NCBI RefSeq assembly: GCF_020740795.1
Contig: NC_067283.1
Coordinates: forward strand, 6,661,659 to 6,725,658
Direction: 5' to 3'
Source of the DNA: Apus apus
Lineage: Eukaryota; Chordata; Aves; Apodiformes; Apodidae
Length of the DNA: 64,000 nucleotides
In this document: positions 23,757 to 38,900 of the stretch, piece by piece
Numbering within the stretch: position 1 is the first letter of the stretch
Layout of the letters: every line of letters begins with the position of its first letter
Made by a program: the position numbers and the translations under genes
The notes under the pieces: model-generated
What the model was told of the DNA's origin: nothing
Seen by the model: only the letters and a program-made list of their open reading frames with translations
Databases searched by the model: none

Positions 23757-23975
23757 TCACATTAGTTCAACAGTCTCATGTTCCCCATTTTCTTGCTGTA
23801 CCATACAGCCAACTTTATTGTTGAACAGACGAGACAGACTTCCCTTCTGAGAGCTCCTGCCCTGCACAGACCTTTCCTTCTTCAAACGCCGCTTATTTCT
23901 CTTGCATATTCCCCGGATGTCCCAAATCCTTAGTGTGCCATCGTGGGAAGCTGTGTAGAGCAGCTCGTTGTGGAT
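23757..23975 (-). CDS. WDR86: WDR86 terminal coding exon 6 (residues 327-398)
   Basis: A GTTCCAG acceptor is followed by [18 protein letters not shown], the last WD unit, then a basic stretch (KRNKRRLKK), the conserved [12 protein letters not shown] block and a polar tail ending VELM. TGA occupies 23759-23757. Confidence 0.94.
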   Translation of the reverse strand: MHNELLYTASHDGTLRIWDIRGICKRNKRRLKKERSVQGRSSQKGSLSRLFNNKVGCMVQQENGEHETVELM

Positions 23976-26900
23976 CTGGAACAACAGGGTCACATTTAAT
24001 ACCAAACCCTCCAGCTTAGAATCGGCACGATGAAACTGTCAAAAATCAGAGCAAACACAGCTTGACCCTAACACTTCAGGCCTGGTAGCTCATTGCAAGA
24101 GCCAGTATAAATTATCACAAAAGTTGCTGAAGTGGGATGAGACATCACCAAGTCAGGACTCATTTCTCAGCCACTTCACAGAGCCATAAAATATAAACAG
24201 CGAGTTATTTATAACCGAAACCCACTAGAAATGCAATGGGGAACTAAGCTCAATGTCAGAGTAGGCTGGGAATTTCTGTGCTGGTTTTGAAGCTTAAGGA
24301 GGCACCAAAATCAGCATCCGTGGGCATCATGTGGGGATGGCACAGGGTATGGGAGGGGTGTTGTCAGCAATGCTTTGCTTCTCACTTCCCTTCTTCCTTT
24401 GCAGCAAGCTCTAGATACAATTCCTCCTTCAAATGTTGTCGTTCTTCCAAACCTGCAGTCATTTAACCTTGACTGTCCCTTGTTTCATTTCCTTAATGAA
24501 ACATCTGCTGCTCTCGGTGATGTTTCCAACTGTCCTTGCCCCGCCCTGCAGCCAGCCCTCTGACTGGATCATCTTCCCCTTCCCACACCACTCTGTTCCC
24601 ACAGGCACTCACAGTCTCCAGAGGTGGGCTGTCATAGTGAGCACCCCACCAGCAGTCTGCCTTACAGCACTGTGGAGCACCACACAACCACAGCCCCCTC
24701 AGCCCTGATCCATCCCTTCTTAATACATTTAAGATCGTATTAAGGTCACCTCTTTGCAGTCCTCTCTCTTCCCAGGATTTTTTTGCCCTGTACACTTGGA
24801 AATGAAATTCTAAATAAAATACAAAGCCACGCTTGGCCTTGTCAATACTTAAGAGCTCCACAGAGTGACTGTCTCAGTTATCACCCAAATACATCCAGGT
24901 AACCAGTGGTTAATACCCAAGATTTTTCAGCCTAAGACCAAGTAGCCACTTGCTAATTCAGAAAAAAAAATATAGAGAAGACAACCATATTTACAGCTCT
25001 GTATGCTTGGGATCAACTCCAAAAGGAATTTTTTCTCCTCTCTTTTCCTTTCAACTGTCAGCCTGCCAGAAATATTTCCAGGGTCTCACACTCTTAACCA
25101 AAATCCTCATCCTACATGAAGTTTTTTCTGAGCTCCTGATGCAGGGAGGTGGGGATTCTTAAATGCACAAAGCATCCAAGGATTCAAACTTCCCCCTCCA
25201 TGATTCCTTGCATGATAATGGTCTTTGCATTACCAGCAAGGATTACTAATTCCTCCCCTTTTAACTTCTAAATGCCAGTATCACTTGAGCCTAGACAATA
25301 TGCAAGCAATACTTCAGGCACTTAATTAGCTCTGAGAAAAAATTTAAGCCAGTGGCAGAGACTTTTCCATTAGTCTGGTAGGATGTGGGTCAGCCATTGC
25401 TACAGAGGTTGTCATCTTTATACCTTCACCAAAATTGATCCTGATGGCAATGTCTATATAAACGTTTATGCACAGGGTAGCACATGGAGGTCATCAGTAG
25501 CTCTTCACTAAGATCAGAAAGGCTGGCAAGCAGTTGCTAAACTGGTGAGGGATGCCATGCCTGGGGGTTTAGGAGGATAATGCTATATTTTATTCTGCTT
25601 GGATAAGGCAAAAGCTTCTTTCCCCCTAGAGCATTGCAAACACTTATCATCAGCATCTTGTAATGGAAGGGGCCTCATGAGGCCAGAGTCCATTCCCCGC
25701 CCCTACACCGGATCTGTTACATCTGTCTCATTTCTTATGGTTGCTTGTCTAACCTGACCTGAAAGACCTCCAATCACAGACAGAGAACTGTCCCTGGGGA
25801 CTCGTGCTGCGGTTTCACTTATTATTATAGAGTTTGTAAAAAAGAATATTCAAGTCTGTTACTTTTCATCTTACCCTAGAACAACATCCAACCCAAGACA
25901 CACAGAACAGCTAGCCACACCAGTTCCCACAAAACAAATGAGGGAGCAATCAGAAGTGAGAAATCCCAGCAAAGAAACCCCTTCCTGACCTGGATGCAGT
26001 TGATGATAAACTTATGACCTCGGAAGATCTTCTGGAGGACACCACTCTTGGAATTGAAAGCTCTTGCACAGGCATCACCACTTCCTGTAAACACTGCAAC
26101 GCAACCACATAACACAGCACATGGTCAAATGTGAGCAGCCACAGAAAGTCAGTTCAAGGGAGTTTAAAAATGTCCCTAAAACTAGTTCACAAAGGAGTAC
26201 AATGTATCATTCTCAGCCTTGAGTCTATTCTCCATTATAGCAAGCCCAGATAACATTCATTTTGCTGACCCTGGCACGCTTGTTTTCATTTGTGTTTTTC
26301 AGAACACTGAACTGCCTTAACCCTGAAGTTCCTACACACCAGCATTTCACTCCTCGCAGACTTCAAATACCTATTTCTGCTCTACTCTTCCACATACATT
26401 TCCCCACGTAAACATGCTTCAATAATTCTAAGTGGGCAACTTATCTCAAGTCTGGTTTTAAGGATTTCCACTAAGCCTTCAATTTGTTTTACCAACTTAT
26501 TTCCAGGTTTCCATTCAGTACTACAGTACCTTCAACACTCCTCCTGCAGCATCAAGCAGCAGAAGCATCTGTACAGGGAAGCTGCAAACCGCAGTAACAT
26601 TGTTAGCTTCTTATACTAATTATACTAATTTGGCCTTAGCTTCATTAAAACATACTGATTTTCCACCCATTTTGCTCCATAAGCTTACTATCAATAGGTA
26701 TGGCTGTCTCTGTTGAAATACCACAGTTAAACCTTCTCTCCTTAGAGGTGAGCAGCATGTGTAGGCAGCTTTACAAAGAAGCTTTCTAAATTCTTTCCAT
26801 GTGGTAGATTTCTTCAGCTAAATCCTCTAGCTTAGGAACTCTGCAAGCAGTAGAGCCTTTAAGTGATTCAAGGCCCGGGTTATAATCTCTGTTTCAGAAT

Positions 26901-29900
26901 GGCACTGAACTATTTGAGCCTTCTGGCTGTATGTATTCTCTGTGCTATATTGTACATGTGCTACACGAGTAGGGTTGGGGAGGAGGGGAGTTGTTTGTTT
27001 TTTTAAGTAAACTAAGCATGACCAGAGAACGTGGGTGTTCATCAGGTTTCCTTAAGGTATCTTAACATGTTCAAAGAACCATTTTGCAACACTGCAGAAT
27101 CTTCATCTCTGATCCCCAGAACTGCTGCATCCAGAAACTGTAAAGCAGTGTTGACTAGACTTTATAGTTAGCAATACGTCCAAAAAGGAGCACATTTGTA
27201 TGCTCTAAGGGTTTACCAACTGCCTTCGTAAACACTCACCTTCCTTCACTTAAGCCAAACACTTCAGTTTTACCTAGAGATAAGTATTTCCAAACTGCAA
27301 AAAGCAATAGATTCACTGCTCCCTGTATGTCAGGTCTTTGCAAAAGCCACTACCATAAAAAGATTTTTACAAAACTGAAGTGCCAGAAGACAGATACCTT
27401 AACTTTCAGGGAAGTCAGGCACTGGATTCCTAAAGAGAAGTGAAGAAATTATCACAGCAGTAAATTCAGGACTACAACAAGAGATGAGAAAACAGGCTAC
27501 CTACTGCCATCAGCTTTTCAACTTCAAATTAAACAGCAGGAGGCTTTGTATTTCTGAGTAGACCTTCAAGAAACATCTGGATGTGGAAAATCAACATCTT
27601 TTTCTGTGGGCTACTATAAATTTAGGTGCCAACACAATCCTGAAAAGCATTGCAGCCCATTCTGCAAGTAACAACAATGTAAAGCAGAGAACAAGGTAGA
27701 GATTCTTTATCCAGTGAATGGAAATAACTTAATACTATTACACATATGCAGAGAGTAGGAACCAATTAAGAGCTGTTTTCACTATGCAGCTGTCAGTTTA
27801 CTTTAGCTATTGCTATCAGGATTTTGCTTTTGACAGACATCTTTTATGTCTTTTGAACTGTCACTCTAAATTTAGTACATCTTTTCACACCTCTGAGTTT
27901 CAAAGGAGAGATGTTGATCTAAGCCACATTTAAGATTTAAATATGTGCTTATATATACCACCTGTGAAACAAACAATAAAAAACACCCCCAAAATCAACA
28001 ATTCATTTTTATTTTTTACTTAAATTTCATAGACTCTTGGGAGGAAGAACAAGATTTAGAAGTTTCCTTAAAGTTTCTGCACATGAAAAAATACAAACTG
28101 CATTACATTTTAAATGACTGTGCACATACTGTAGGAGAGAAATAACCAACATAGTATCACTAAGTAAACTATACTGAGAACAGCTTTAATATTTCCCATG
28201 CTAAGCAGACTGAGGAAAGCCACTAGAAACTAATTCTGAAGATGTATAGCTTAGTTCTCAGATCTGCCTGGACTCCCTATACACTAAAGCCATTTGGGAA
28301 ACATGTTTTTCCTCTCATTCTTCTACTGTATTTTATTTAGACCATAAACTCTTTGGGGCAATGAGCCTATGGATATGATCTTCTAACAGAAAGTTACCAC
28401 TTCTCAGCAGAGATTCTTTCTGCGTTCTTGTGCTGGTGCAAATGTGACATAAACCATAACAAACATCATTTGTATTGAAGTATTTTCTCCACATTTTTTT
28501 AAGAGAGGATGGACACACACAGTGCTGATCTGTCCCAGGTCAACAGCTAGAATTTTAACCTACACTAACTCAAACAATAGGTATCCAGTGAACACACTTT
28601 TGATCACTTATCTAATTGTTTCGTTTCCATTAGAATTGCAATGAATTACTATAATACAAGCAATCCTAGTATATAAATTAAACTTTGAGGGGAAATGTCC
28701 TCTTTCAAGAACCAAAAAGTGTCTAAGTTAAAGTCCCTAATATTTTTCTGTGACACTTTTCTACTCTATAAGTGGAACAATTCATTTCTCTCTGACACTT
28801 CTAGAATGCTGCATTTGATTTAAAATAGGATCTTAAATAACTGTGTGAACACTTCCATCACACTATCAGGATGTTCTTCACAAGTCTGACTAAATGCAGC
28901 AATATTGCCTGCATTTTAAGAAAGAAGAGTGTTAAGGAAAGATAATGTATGTGTATGTCAGGGACAGGGTGAGAGGATGAGGGGGAAGAGAGAGAAAGCT
29001 GCAGAGCTTATGGGGGTGGCATCAGATAATGAAACTTTTGTTTGAGCCTAAACTTTCTTTGTGATGGGTTTAGAAAGTCTGGTCAATTCTATGCTGGTTG
29101 CATGAAAAGCAGATGCAACACTGAAAAAATGCAGCTCTGGAAGTCACATTAATGAAGGAGAGAGTCTCTCCATCTCCCACCCAGATGTGGAGATTCTCCA
29201 CTGGATCAGGCCAACATCAGCTTAGAACAGTTAGTCTTGATGAATTCAATATTTTGTTTCATTTCTTTATAATGAAAAGGGGAAAAACACACATACACAA
29301 AAAAATAAAATCCATATTTTGTGTACTAGTGTTCATCCTGGATTAAAATTTCTGGCTCATTTCCCCTGCCCTACTGTCCTGTATCTTTGAGCAATAACAG
29401 CTTCAGGGTACAGCATAAGCTCAGTCCCTTTCCCCTTCCATTTCAGCCTTCTTGCCAACTGCAAAAGCTGAAACCAGCAGAAATTACAACCTGCAGGTAG
29501 GAGAGAGTGGGGTAGTTCGGCAATATAAGTAAGGAGAGCTGAAAATACCTGTAAATTACAATAGACTATTTTAATGGAAAAAAAGTAGTGCTGTGGGTCT
29601 AATGCTGAAAGGAAGACCTTATTAAAATCAAAATCTGCCTGTGGCCTTGGTTACACGTTAAGTATCCAAACATAATTAAGAAATCAACTAAGTTCCTGGG
29701 TTATAAATGTGGTCACTCAGCCATGTCAGACAATTGCCATTACACTGCAATCTGCCTGTGCAGGTACAACAACAGGTACCCCTTTACATCTGACAGCCAT
29801 TTATCACTCTCATGCTGACAATCTGTCAAAAGAGATACCAAGGCCCAAGTAGCAACCATTTATTTGGTGCTACATGTTGGTACAGAAATTAAAACTAGAA

Positions 29901-32900
29901 AATCATTGCAAGTTTCTAGATTAGCTGAAGACAGGCATTGCCATCCATGTTACCCTGAAGGAGAAAAGTACTTGTTTGGGAAGCCAATGAAGGCAGATCA
30001 ATCTAACATCAGTAGCAGATTAAGACCAGGATGACACAGAAAGAGGTTCAGGCTGATTAAAGCAGAGGACCAGCCTTGCAACCCAAGCCTAGAAATCCAT
30101 AGATGATGTGCAGAAGGAAAGCCAGCCAAGAGAGGGATTTAAAGAGGGAGGTTTCATGCTCAGAATGTCCTGTTATGACAACAATAGGCTGTTACATAAA
30201 GATACCAGTGTGACCAGTAGTGAAAGCAGTGAAGCTCAGTCCCAAGCATCAGTAAGGCAAGCAGTGCTTGGCTACTGCAGAAAGGTGGTTGGGGGAACAA
30301 ATTCATGAAAGAGAACAAATAAAAGGAAAAGAACATGTGGAAAAGGAGCATAGGAGATGGTCAGAGTCTGAACAGGAAGCCTAACTGTTAGAAAGAAGCA
30401 GTCAGCATCTGAGACGTGATTCTGGCTTTGGACAGTCCATGACACAGTAGCAGAGGCAGGCACAGGGCTGCATATCCAGCAGCATTTGCTGCCCCCACGT
30501 ATGGAGCAGAAGACTGACAGACATCAGACTAGCGAGGTTAAACCACAGCTATACAAGCAACCCACAGACAGCTCATGATTTGAGCCACTTCCCTTGGTAA
30601 CAGAAATAAAGCAACTGCCTCAGAGGTGGAAAACAGAGGGAAGATCTAATCTTCCCACATGGGAGTAGTGCAGCGAAGTTTGATATTGAACATAAACATG
30701 CTGGGGTTGAAAAAAAGTGACAATTTCACAAGCCTTCAAAATGATAGTATTGTCTATTAATAAATCTTTGATCAAAGACAAAACATTGAAAAGGGGACAA
30801 GGGATTGCTAAACATAGGAAAGGCAACTTACAGATCCCAGCGTGGTATTTCAAAGTGCTAACGCTGTGTTTGTGAGCCTTGTACGTTTGGATTCGCTCCC
30901 CAGTGTCTACTAACCAGCACTTCACTGTCCTGTCCGCGCTTCCTGAGTACAAGTGCCGATTCACTAGCTGAAGGGAAGAGAAAAAAACATCAGCAACAGC
31001 CTCTCAGGAGTGTTCGTGACCAACCTGCAGTGCAGTGACTCACACAGAGTCACGCTTCCCACTCAACAGCCTGTTACAAAGGGCAACAACTGCACCTTGA
31101 AACAGAGGGATGGTGAGCAAAACCATTCCTGCACTCTCCACAGCTGCATCTGGGAGATGATGGGCTGGATGGTGAAGCCCAGTTGACTTCTGGGCCTTAG
31201 AAACAGCTCCCACTTTTCAGATCAAAAACTTAGCCCACCTGCTGGTACAAGTGGGCAGGATTTCAGTGAGCTTAACAATGTTAACCTCACTTTCGTAATT
31301 AGTTACATTAATATGGTCTCAAAACAGACCCTGCAGTGTAGTTTCTGCAAAGCGTATTTGGCAAGAACTCTTACCAGATTGAAAGTTTTAATTACAACAA
31401 AAATTTCAGAACAACTTTGATTAAGAAAAAAAACAACAAAAAAGGTAAATCAAAAACAAAATCCTACCCAACATAAACCAGGATTTAACATGATTATTCT
31501 GCACAAGGTCAGTATCTGGAAACACTAACTCTTCCTTTAAACTGTTTTGTATAAGTGTTTCTACAAGTCTTTTTAGACTGTGTTATTGAATGCTTAATGA
31601 ATCATCCTTACACAGGTTTTTAAACCTCTTCAATCAGATTGTCTTCTGCTGCGTGTTTAGAAAAACTCTGCCTAAAAACCCCAAGGAAGAAGGTTCTCTC
31701 ATTACACCAGTCATCCTACACATTGTTTGAACTCACCAGTGGTGGAGGTTGTTTTTTATTCCAGACAGACACAAAAGAGAATGACAAAGGAAGGATTGCA
31801 GTTGGGAAACCGAGAGAGAGAGAATAACAGACCTGTGCAAGACTGTAAAACTAGCTAGCATACAGCAACAAACACTCCAAAGCCTGGCAGCTCAGCAGGA
31901 AGACTCTCCACAGCGCAGAGAAAAAAAATCTTGTGTTCTCTGTCCATCTAATGAAAACAAACTAAAGGCTTCAGCAGACATCGTGAGGTACAGCTCTGAT
32001 CGCATCTTCCCGCAGGCCCGGAGCTGGCCCAACGCCGGCCACCCGCAGGCAGGGCAGGGCAGGCAGCCAGGGACCCCTCGGGCACTCCAGAGCCGGTCGG
32101 TCGAGGTAAGCTCCACAGACTGGAGGCTATCTCAGTATCTAAAGGATGGGGAGGCAGGAGGGGGAACTCTGAGCCCGCATAGAAACAGAATTTCCACAAG
32201 GAGTAACACCACTTTGTTTGCCCTCCAGACACACAGACCAGAAGCTTCAAGTGACCAGCAAAGCACCAACCTCTTCGGCTTCTCACGTATCTCCATGACA
32301 AAAACGGGAGAACAAACAATAAATGAACTTGACGTGGTCCTTGCTCTCAGGTCCCTTTTAAGGGCCTGGTTCTTCCCCTGTATAAACCTTCAGTCCCCAC
32401 TCCTTGCACACTTTGTAAGATTGGAATGTTTTTCAATCTCTCCCAACTCCACTTCCATTTTGAAAAGGAATCACCCCATTCCCAAAAAGCACCATAACTG
32501 AGCTTTGTGCAAAAAAACATTTGCACTGTGTTACAAGAACAAGAAACAAAAGATACAAAGCACTGCAGTGATGGGACTATGCAAGCTAACCAAGATGATC
32601 ACTGGACACAGCTCCCACCAGCACAGTTAGAGCAGCACATGCCACACTTCCTACCAGCAGAACTTGGCCCATGGGACAGTGTTCATAGGTATGTGTCAGG
32701 AGCTTGTAAAACAAATAACACTGTTAAAAGCCAGCAGTACTTTGAAATGTCACAACCTATTACTTTTAAGCTGTTTTTGCAATGGCACTGATACTACATC
32801 TCAGTGAGGAAAGAGAAGGAATAACCAGCAGCAATAGCAAAAAACTCAGGCTAACTGAGGCTACACAGTTAGCCTGAGAAGATGCCCTGACTTTTCATTT

Positions 32901-35900
32901 CCAGGCCCAGCTTGAACGGGTACGAAGACCACTGTCACATGGCATCTGCTAAAGGAAAGACAATGCCTTGAGATCCTCCTGAGTTGTTCTTGGCCAAGTC
33001 ATTGCATTTCTTTTTCAGACAACTTGCTAGCAGCATCAACCCACCCATTGAACAAGGGAAAACACTAAGTCATAACCTCCTGCAGATAAATGCCACTCGG
33101 CATTAATGGTACATTAGGTTATACTGCTTCATTGCTACACTTAAGTGGGTGCATAAATGCTTAAGTGAAACAGAAAAGCTGTTACTTGCCTGCATTTGCT
33201 AATTTTTTAGATACACAAATGTGTTAAATAGTGTGGGCTTACGCAGGTAATTTATAGCACCAGGATCATAAGTTGTAAAAGCTTCCGATGGCTGAGGTCT
33301 GTGGAGATGGCCAGCACACCAACCACCTTCATTAAATTCAAAGCCTCTGTGCTACCCAGGCTGCCCCATTATATACTTTCAAGGACCTTCCTCCCCCTTA
33401 CCAGTTTAGGCAGATGAGCAGAGTAGCAAAGGATTCTCAGCCTTGCATGGAAACAGAAATACTAACATGTTAAATAATCCACTGCATGCCACAGAGTGAG
33501 CCTGCAGCACAGCCAAGAGCAAAACCCTGTGGAAGCTCTGACTGTCACAAAGCTTCTCATTTTCATGGCATTTTTAGAACACACAGCACAAAATAGCTAT
33601 TAGTGGAGAAAGCCATCAAGAGATATCAGCCCAGGTTGAAGTTGTGAGTCAGATCTGCCTTTAGTGGTATGATTCAGGCATCAGCTCATCTAAATTGATA
33701 CAGGTATCTACAGCTAAGATAGTCCCCTTGTAGCCACTGCAGTCTAGGGCACAATTCCTCTCATCCTAAAGCAGATGTCTGAAATGGAGCACAACTTAAA
33801 ACTCACTGTTTCTCCCCCTTACAAGGACAACTTCTCAGCTGTAGCCATCTGAATCTGTTTATGTAAGACAACTCCTCCCTCACTTGACTAAAGATAGGTC
33901 TAGTTTACAACTCCAGCCTAAGCAACAACATTTCAGATATCTGTATTTAATACAAATTATAATAATCATCACATACTGTCTCCCTAGACAAGGCACCTTA
34001 CAAGCAGGCCCCACACCATGTTATATAAAATAAATACCTTCCCTACTTTATAGATGGGGAACTGAAATCCAGCCAAAAAAGGACCAGTTTGACCCATGCC
34101 AAATCAGTGTTTTTACTCCAGAGCCTTCTTTCAGACTTTGTATCCACAGGGTGTGGTTATGCCCCAACAAGTCAGACACAGCAGCCTTGCCTCTAACTTG
34201 CCAAGGTTGGACACAGTCTTCAAATGCCCTCACACTGACTCGGAATAAGCCACCTTTGCTGTGGAAGAAGTGGAGGTCCAGGGTCAGCCAGAAGCATAGG
34301 TCTTTGTCTCTGGTAAACACTTTTCTTAAGCTATGACTGTACTGAAAACTGGTTTAAAGGTCCAAGGAAGAGGGAATGTAACATAGTTTCCCTGCCCACT
34401 TCCAGGTCCCCAAAGCACTGGTTTCTAGTTAAGCCACCTTCTGCTGGCTCTGCTTCTGGGATTCTTGCTAACCTCCTTACACCAGCTTGGCTTCTCCCAT
34501 CTAGGGGTTGTGGCACTCTCCAAATGGGTTCAAAACTCCTCAGCCTGCAGAGGCCATTTAACCCAGATCAGCCAGTTCAGTCAGACTACTGGGCAAAACA
34601 GTATGTTGCTGTTCCTTGGGTTAAACATCACCACCAACACATTAGGTTCAGCTGATCCGTCCCCAAACCTTTAACCAATTCCCTAGGTCCCAGTCCTCAT
34701 TTAAGAATTTAATTATGACTTGGAAAAATGTAAAATTTCACTCAACAGATTTTTTCAGATATACCCAAGTCTGTCAGCTCTTGGTTTAAAAACGATCAGT
34801 AGAAACAGTTACATATTCTAATCTGCAACTGCCTGGAGAAGTGATGATATTTTCAAAGCTGTATTTTCCTTGGCTGGCTTTTAAGCACCTCGTTCTCTTT
34901 GGCTAACTGCCCAACAAAGCTCATGACAAGGAAAAGCATGGCATGGCAAGGACACCTGTAGCACAGCAGACAACACAGGCCAGATTTGCAGCTCAGATAT
35001 GAGCCGAGTGGACATTTCAAACCTGAGTAGCTTCAAAATAATTAAAAACCTAGTGACATTCAAATGCCCAGTTCTAAAGCCTCAGACGGACAGCAAAAAC
35101 ATCAATACATGTAATTTTGGACAGTTAATTTTTCTCTGTACTCTAAGGGACTTTGCTTTGAACCAGATGAAACACCAAGACATGTGACTGGAGCAAATTT
35201 GTCTTAATCCTCAGGCCAAAACACTGGAGATGTGCTATTTCATGAAAAAGTTCATTCAGACTTGCTTGTGAGTAATAAACAATAGTAGCAAAATCCAGGC
35301 TGTAAATGCTGAAGCAGTTACAGGTTTGACTATTTAAGAATGTCTGTTTCATGCAACTCTGACCTTAACCATAGCCCCCAGACACACCACAGTGAATAAA
35401 AAAAAACCCCAAATTATCACATCTAGGGTTCATCTCTCAAGACAATCACAACCCTACTGCTCCACAAGTTTGGCTGAACTGAATATACGCAGCAGCTTAA
35501 TACAATTTATACCTGTATCAATGCCAAGAAAATCTGCAAAAGAGCTGTTAAGCAGGTATTTCAGCCTTATAGGAATGGACTTTGCCCTCCCGATTAACCT
35601 TTGCTGTAAGAAACAATTTAACCCTCATCTAAGGAGAGGCAACTGGCTCTCCAGATTTGGACACATCCTCTCTCTGAAGGTCACTGCACTCAGACTGGCT
35701 CCCAGGAACTCCCCAATGAGTTCACACCAGCAACCACGTACCACTACCAACTTATTCTTCACATTGGGGTCACTATTCCTACAGTCCCCCAGCTGAGTCT
35801 TCTGTTTACAACCACTTCTAAGTTAAAAATCACTATCTTGGACCAATCTCAAATTACAGCTATGTAAGCCTTAAACTGAGTTAGACTTTCAGGATCCCAT

Positions 35901-38900
35901 TCAAACCACATTCATTTTAACAAGCTAACAAACTCCCAGTGGGCAAGAAATTGTTTGGGGTTTTTTTCCTGAGAATCCATCCAGAATGAGCTCTCTGGTC
36001 TGGCTGCTAGAGAATGCTTTTCGACTTTTTTACTGCAGAGCAAAGTAATGGTCCTAGAAACATGTTTCTTCTCTACAGGTGTTGTACCCATTTATATCCT
36101 TCTAACTCACATCTTCATCCTCTGATGAATTGCATCACAAACCCAAATTACAAAACCTATGTGCACTTAATTTAATTGGTGGGACAACAAAAAAGTTCTG
36201 TCCCTGCCATCACAACAGTTAAGTGTATAAATGGAGCTCAGACAACAGCTTTGTTCAAAGCATTCTTTTCTTCTAGTCAGCTTGAAAAGGCAACTAAAGG
36301 GAATGGCCCAAACAAAGGATCTTTTGCAGGAAAACCAGAAGTAAGTCCACTCATGTTCCTTTAAAACTTCTTCTGCAAGAAAGGAGTTTTCTTGCAAGAA
36401 TGTTTGCTATAGGATCCAAGCTAAATTCCAAGCTGGATCATTTCTCTCTGCCAGCTTTTGGCACATACTTCTGATAAATACTCAGAGGCAGAACAATCAG
36501 CAAAGGACAAAGCAAGCCTTGTGAACAGTTTGCAAAGCTACTTTGGAGACATTTAGAGAAACATACACAAGTAAATATTTAAGTCAGGGTTACGCAGCCT
36601 ATTGCAGGCAGTCACATTAATGAAAATGCATGTTTGATTATTAATTGCAAATACTGGTCTTCTGCCAGGCCTGAAATTTTTCAAGTGGAAGAACTAGCAT
36701 GAGCTGTGTGATTAGTCAGCCCACCCTTGCTTTTTCCCATCGTTTCCTATAAAATCTCATAATTTGCTCTTGTATGAAAAGGGAGCACTCAAAACAGCTG
36801 CTGTCACTTGCCTGCCAAACTATCAATGCACTGCAGGAGAAATGGAGTGAAGAGTGCTGGCTGCTCCACTGCTAGTTACCTTGCCTGACCATGAGAGTGA
36901 AGTACTCCAAGCTGCCAAAGCACCTAGCATGCACACAATTCCCACTGCAGACAGAAAGTCTCCTGGCAAAACCTTTGTCAGTCTAATTTCGATAGTGGAA
37001 GGACATTAGGATAAGCTGGCACTTGCAGCAGAACTGCTTGGACAGGAGACCACATGCAGTTAGTTCAGCTGGTAAATCACCTGCAACAGACTGACCTCAG
37101 GACAAGCCCTGGGGACAACCTGAACAGCTCATCCTCTTCACTCCACTGTCCAGGACCACCAAGGATGGGGGAAAAGGAAAACCTAAAAGCTCACCAATGC
37201 TTTCCATTCTGCCAGATCAGTTGCTTCCAGGCTCTCTAACTCAGGCTAGCTGGCAACAACACCTAAAGGATCTCAGAGCAATTGGGGAACATTCAATATC
37301 TGAACATGCCTGTGGCATCACATGCCAGCACTGCAGGAAGCAAGGTGGAAAATAATGGGTGTACTTCACTGATATCTACCCAGAAACACTCCTTCAAGAA
37401 GCTCCAGGAATTTCCATTCAGTGCTACAGCAACACTATTGGTATTTACTGGAAAGTAATGGGAGACATCTGGAATAGTCCAGATCTAATTTGCAGCAGTT
37501 TAGAACATCCTGGGGCATTCCCATTAATAACAATACTTTTTAATGTTGAGGAAAATATGTTCTCAATATTAAAATTTTTCCTGATCTGTGTCCAGCACGA
37601 GAGTTCACACTGTGCATTTCTCAAAAAGTTTTTGAAAGGTCACTCTCCCTTAGGGATCTTTATTTGAAATAAAATGAAAATAAGTCTTTATTTTTCCCCT
37701 TTATTGTCTCCCCACAAAAACATTATACCACCTAGAAAACAGGTAACTCTTTTAATTGCTGGTACCAACTCAGCTCCTCCAGGACAGGGAATAAAACTCT
37801 GGTGTAATTAGCAGCTCCCTCCTGCCCTGAAGAAAATGAACTATTGTCAACAATTAAAACTGTTTGTTGGCTACTGTGAACAAATCACAACTACCTCCAA
37901 GTCCTTCCTGACCCACAATTTGAAAAATACTAACCCGACTCACTGCCAGAGATTACAACACTGTCACTAAGAAGCTCTAGGCAAAAAAAAAAGGCTCCAA
38001 GAGCTCTTTGAGAAGAAAACAAAAATTTTAAAAAATAAACACCTCTATTCAGGAAGTTTTCCTTCTGTTGTAACATCTTTGTATGGATTCTGGTGATTGA
38101 GCCCTTTCTAAAAGAATGAAAATACCATGTGGGCTGTGCTGAGAGGAAGCCAAGTGGAACAGAAGGGCTAGTGTTGAACCCACTAAGGAAGAAGGAGGAA
38201 TTAGGAAAGATCGACAGCCTAAAGCTATTCAACAGCAGTACAGTGACTGCTTAAGTTGGGATAAGTTTTAAAGGCCTAGAAACAAAATGCTCTCTGTGGG
38301 CCCAGTATGCACCTCAGTTGGACTCTTCTAGCTTCAAACATCAACCAGTGTTGAGAGGAGTGAGGGGCTACCAGTTAATCACAGCTAGAAGAAGATTTGG
38401 CCAGGACTGTTGCCAACACAGTCTTGGCAGCAGTAGTCTTGTGTACTTTGAATTGTTCAGGTTTTCCAAATACATGTATTGGTTTTGCTTTTCTTCTCCC
38501 CTACAAGAAGTTCTGTTTGTTTAAAACCATTGTTTAACTCTGTGCTCACAAGCAGAGAAGCACTGCTCATTCTTGAGCATTCAAAGAGTCTAATTGAATT
38601 TCCCAGGCTTCTGGGAGAGGGTTGAGCCAGTTTTGTGTACCAATTTTAGCAAGAACCCAATTAAATTAAAGCTAGCTCTGTTGTTGCCAGTCTGTCCTGG
38701 AGAAGAGTTACAATTAAACAGCAAAACAGCATTACACTACGAACAGCAACAAATCTATTTGAGCATCCTCAAAATACATTATCACAGAAACATAAAAAGA
38801 AGCTTTAACACTGGGAAGTTACTCAAGCAAGACAAACATTACTCTAGGGCAACATAATTTTGTGTGGGTTTTCTTCCTTTCTGAAACTGAAAGAAAATAG

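Noticed and set aside
24730-24780. Possible minus-strand CR1 fragment (AAGGTCACCTCTTTGCAGTC)
   Set aside because: It is similar to CR1 over a few dozen bases only, with no conserved 3' end.
31983-32501. 172-codon plus-strand frame in WDR86 intron 3 as a protein gene
   Set aside because: Only the 90-base CpG-rich core is unusual (kept as a finding). The rest has no coding character that I can see.
35392-35796. 134-codon plus-strand frame in WDR86 intron 3
   Set aside because: No domain and irregular composition. Likely chance.
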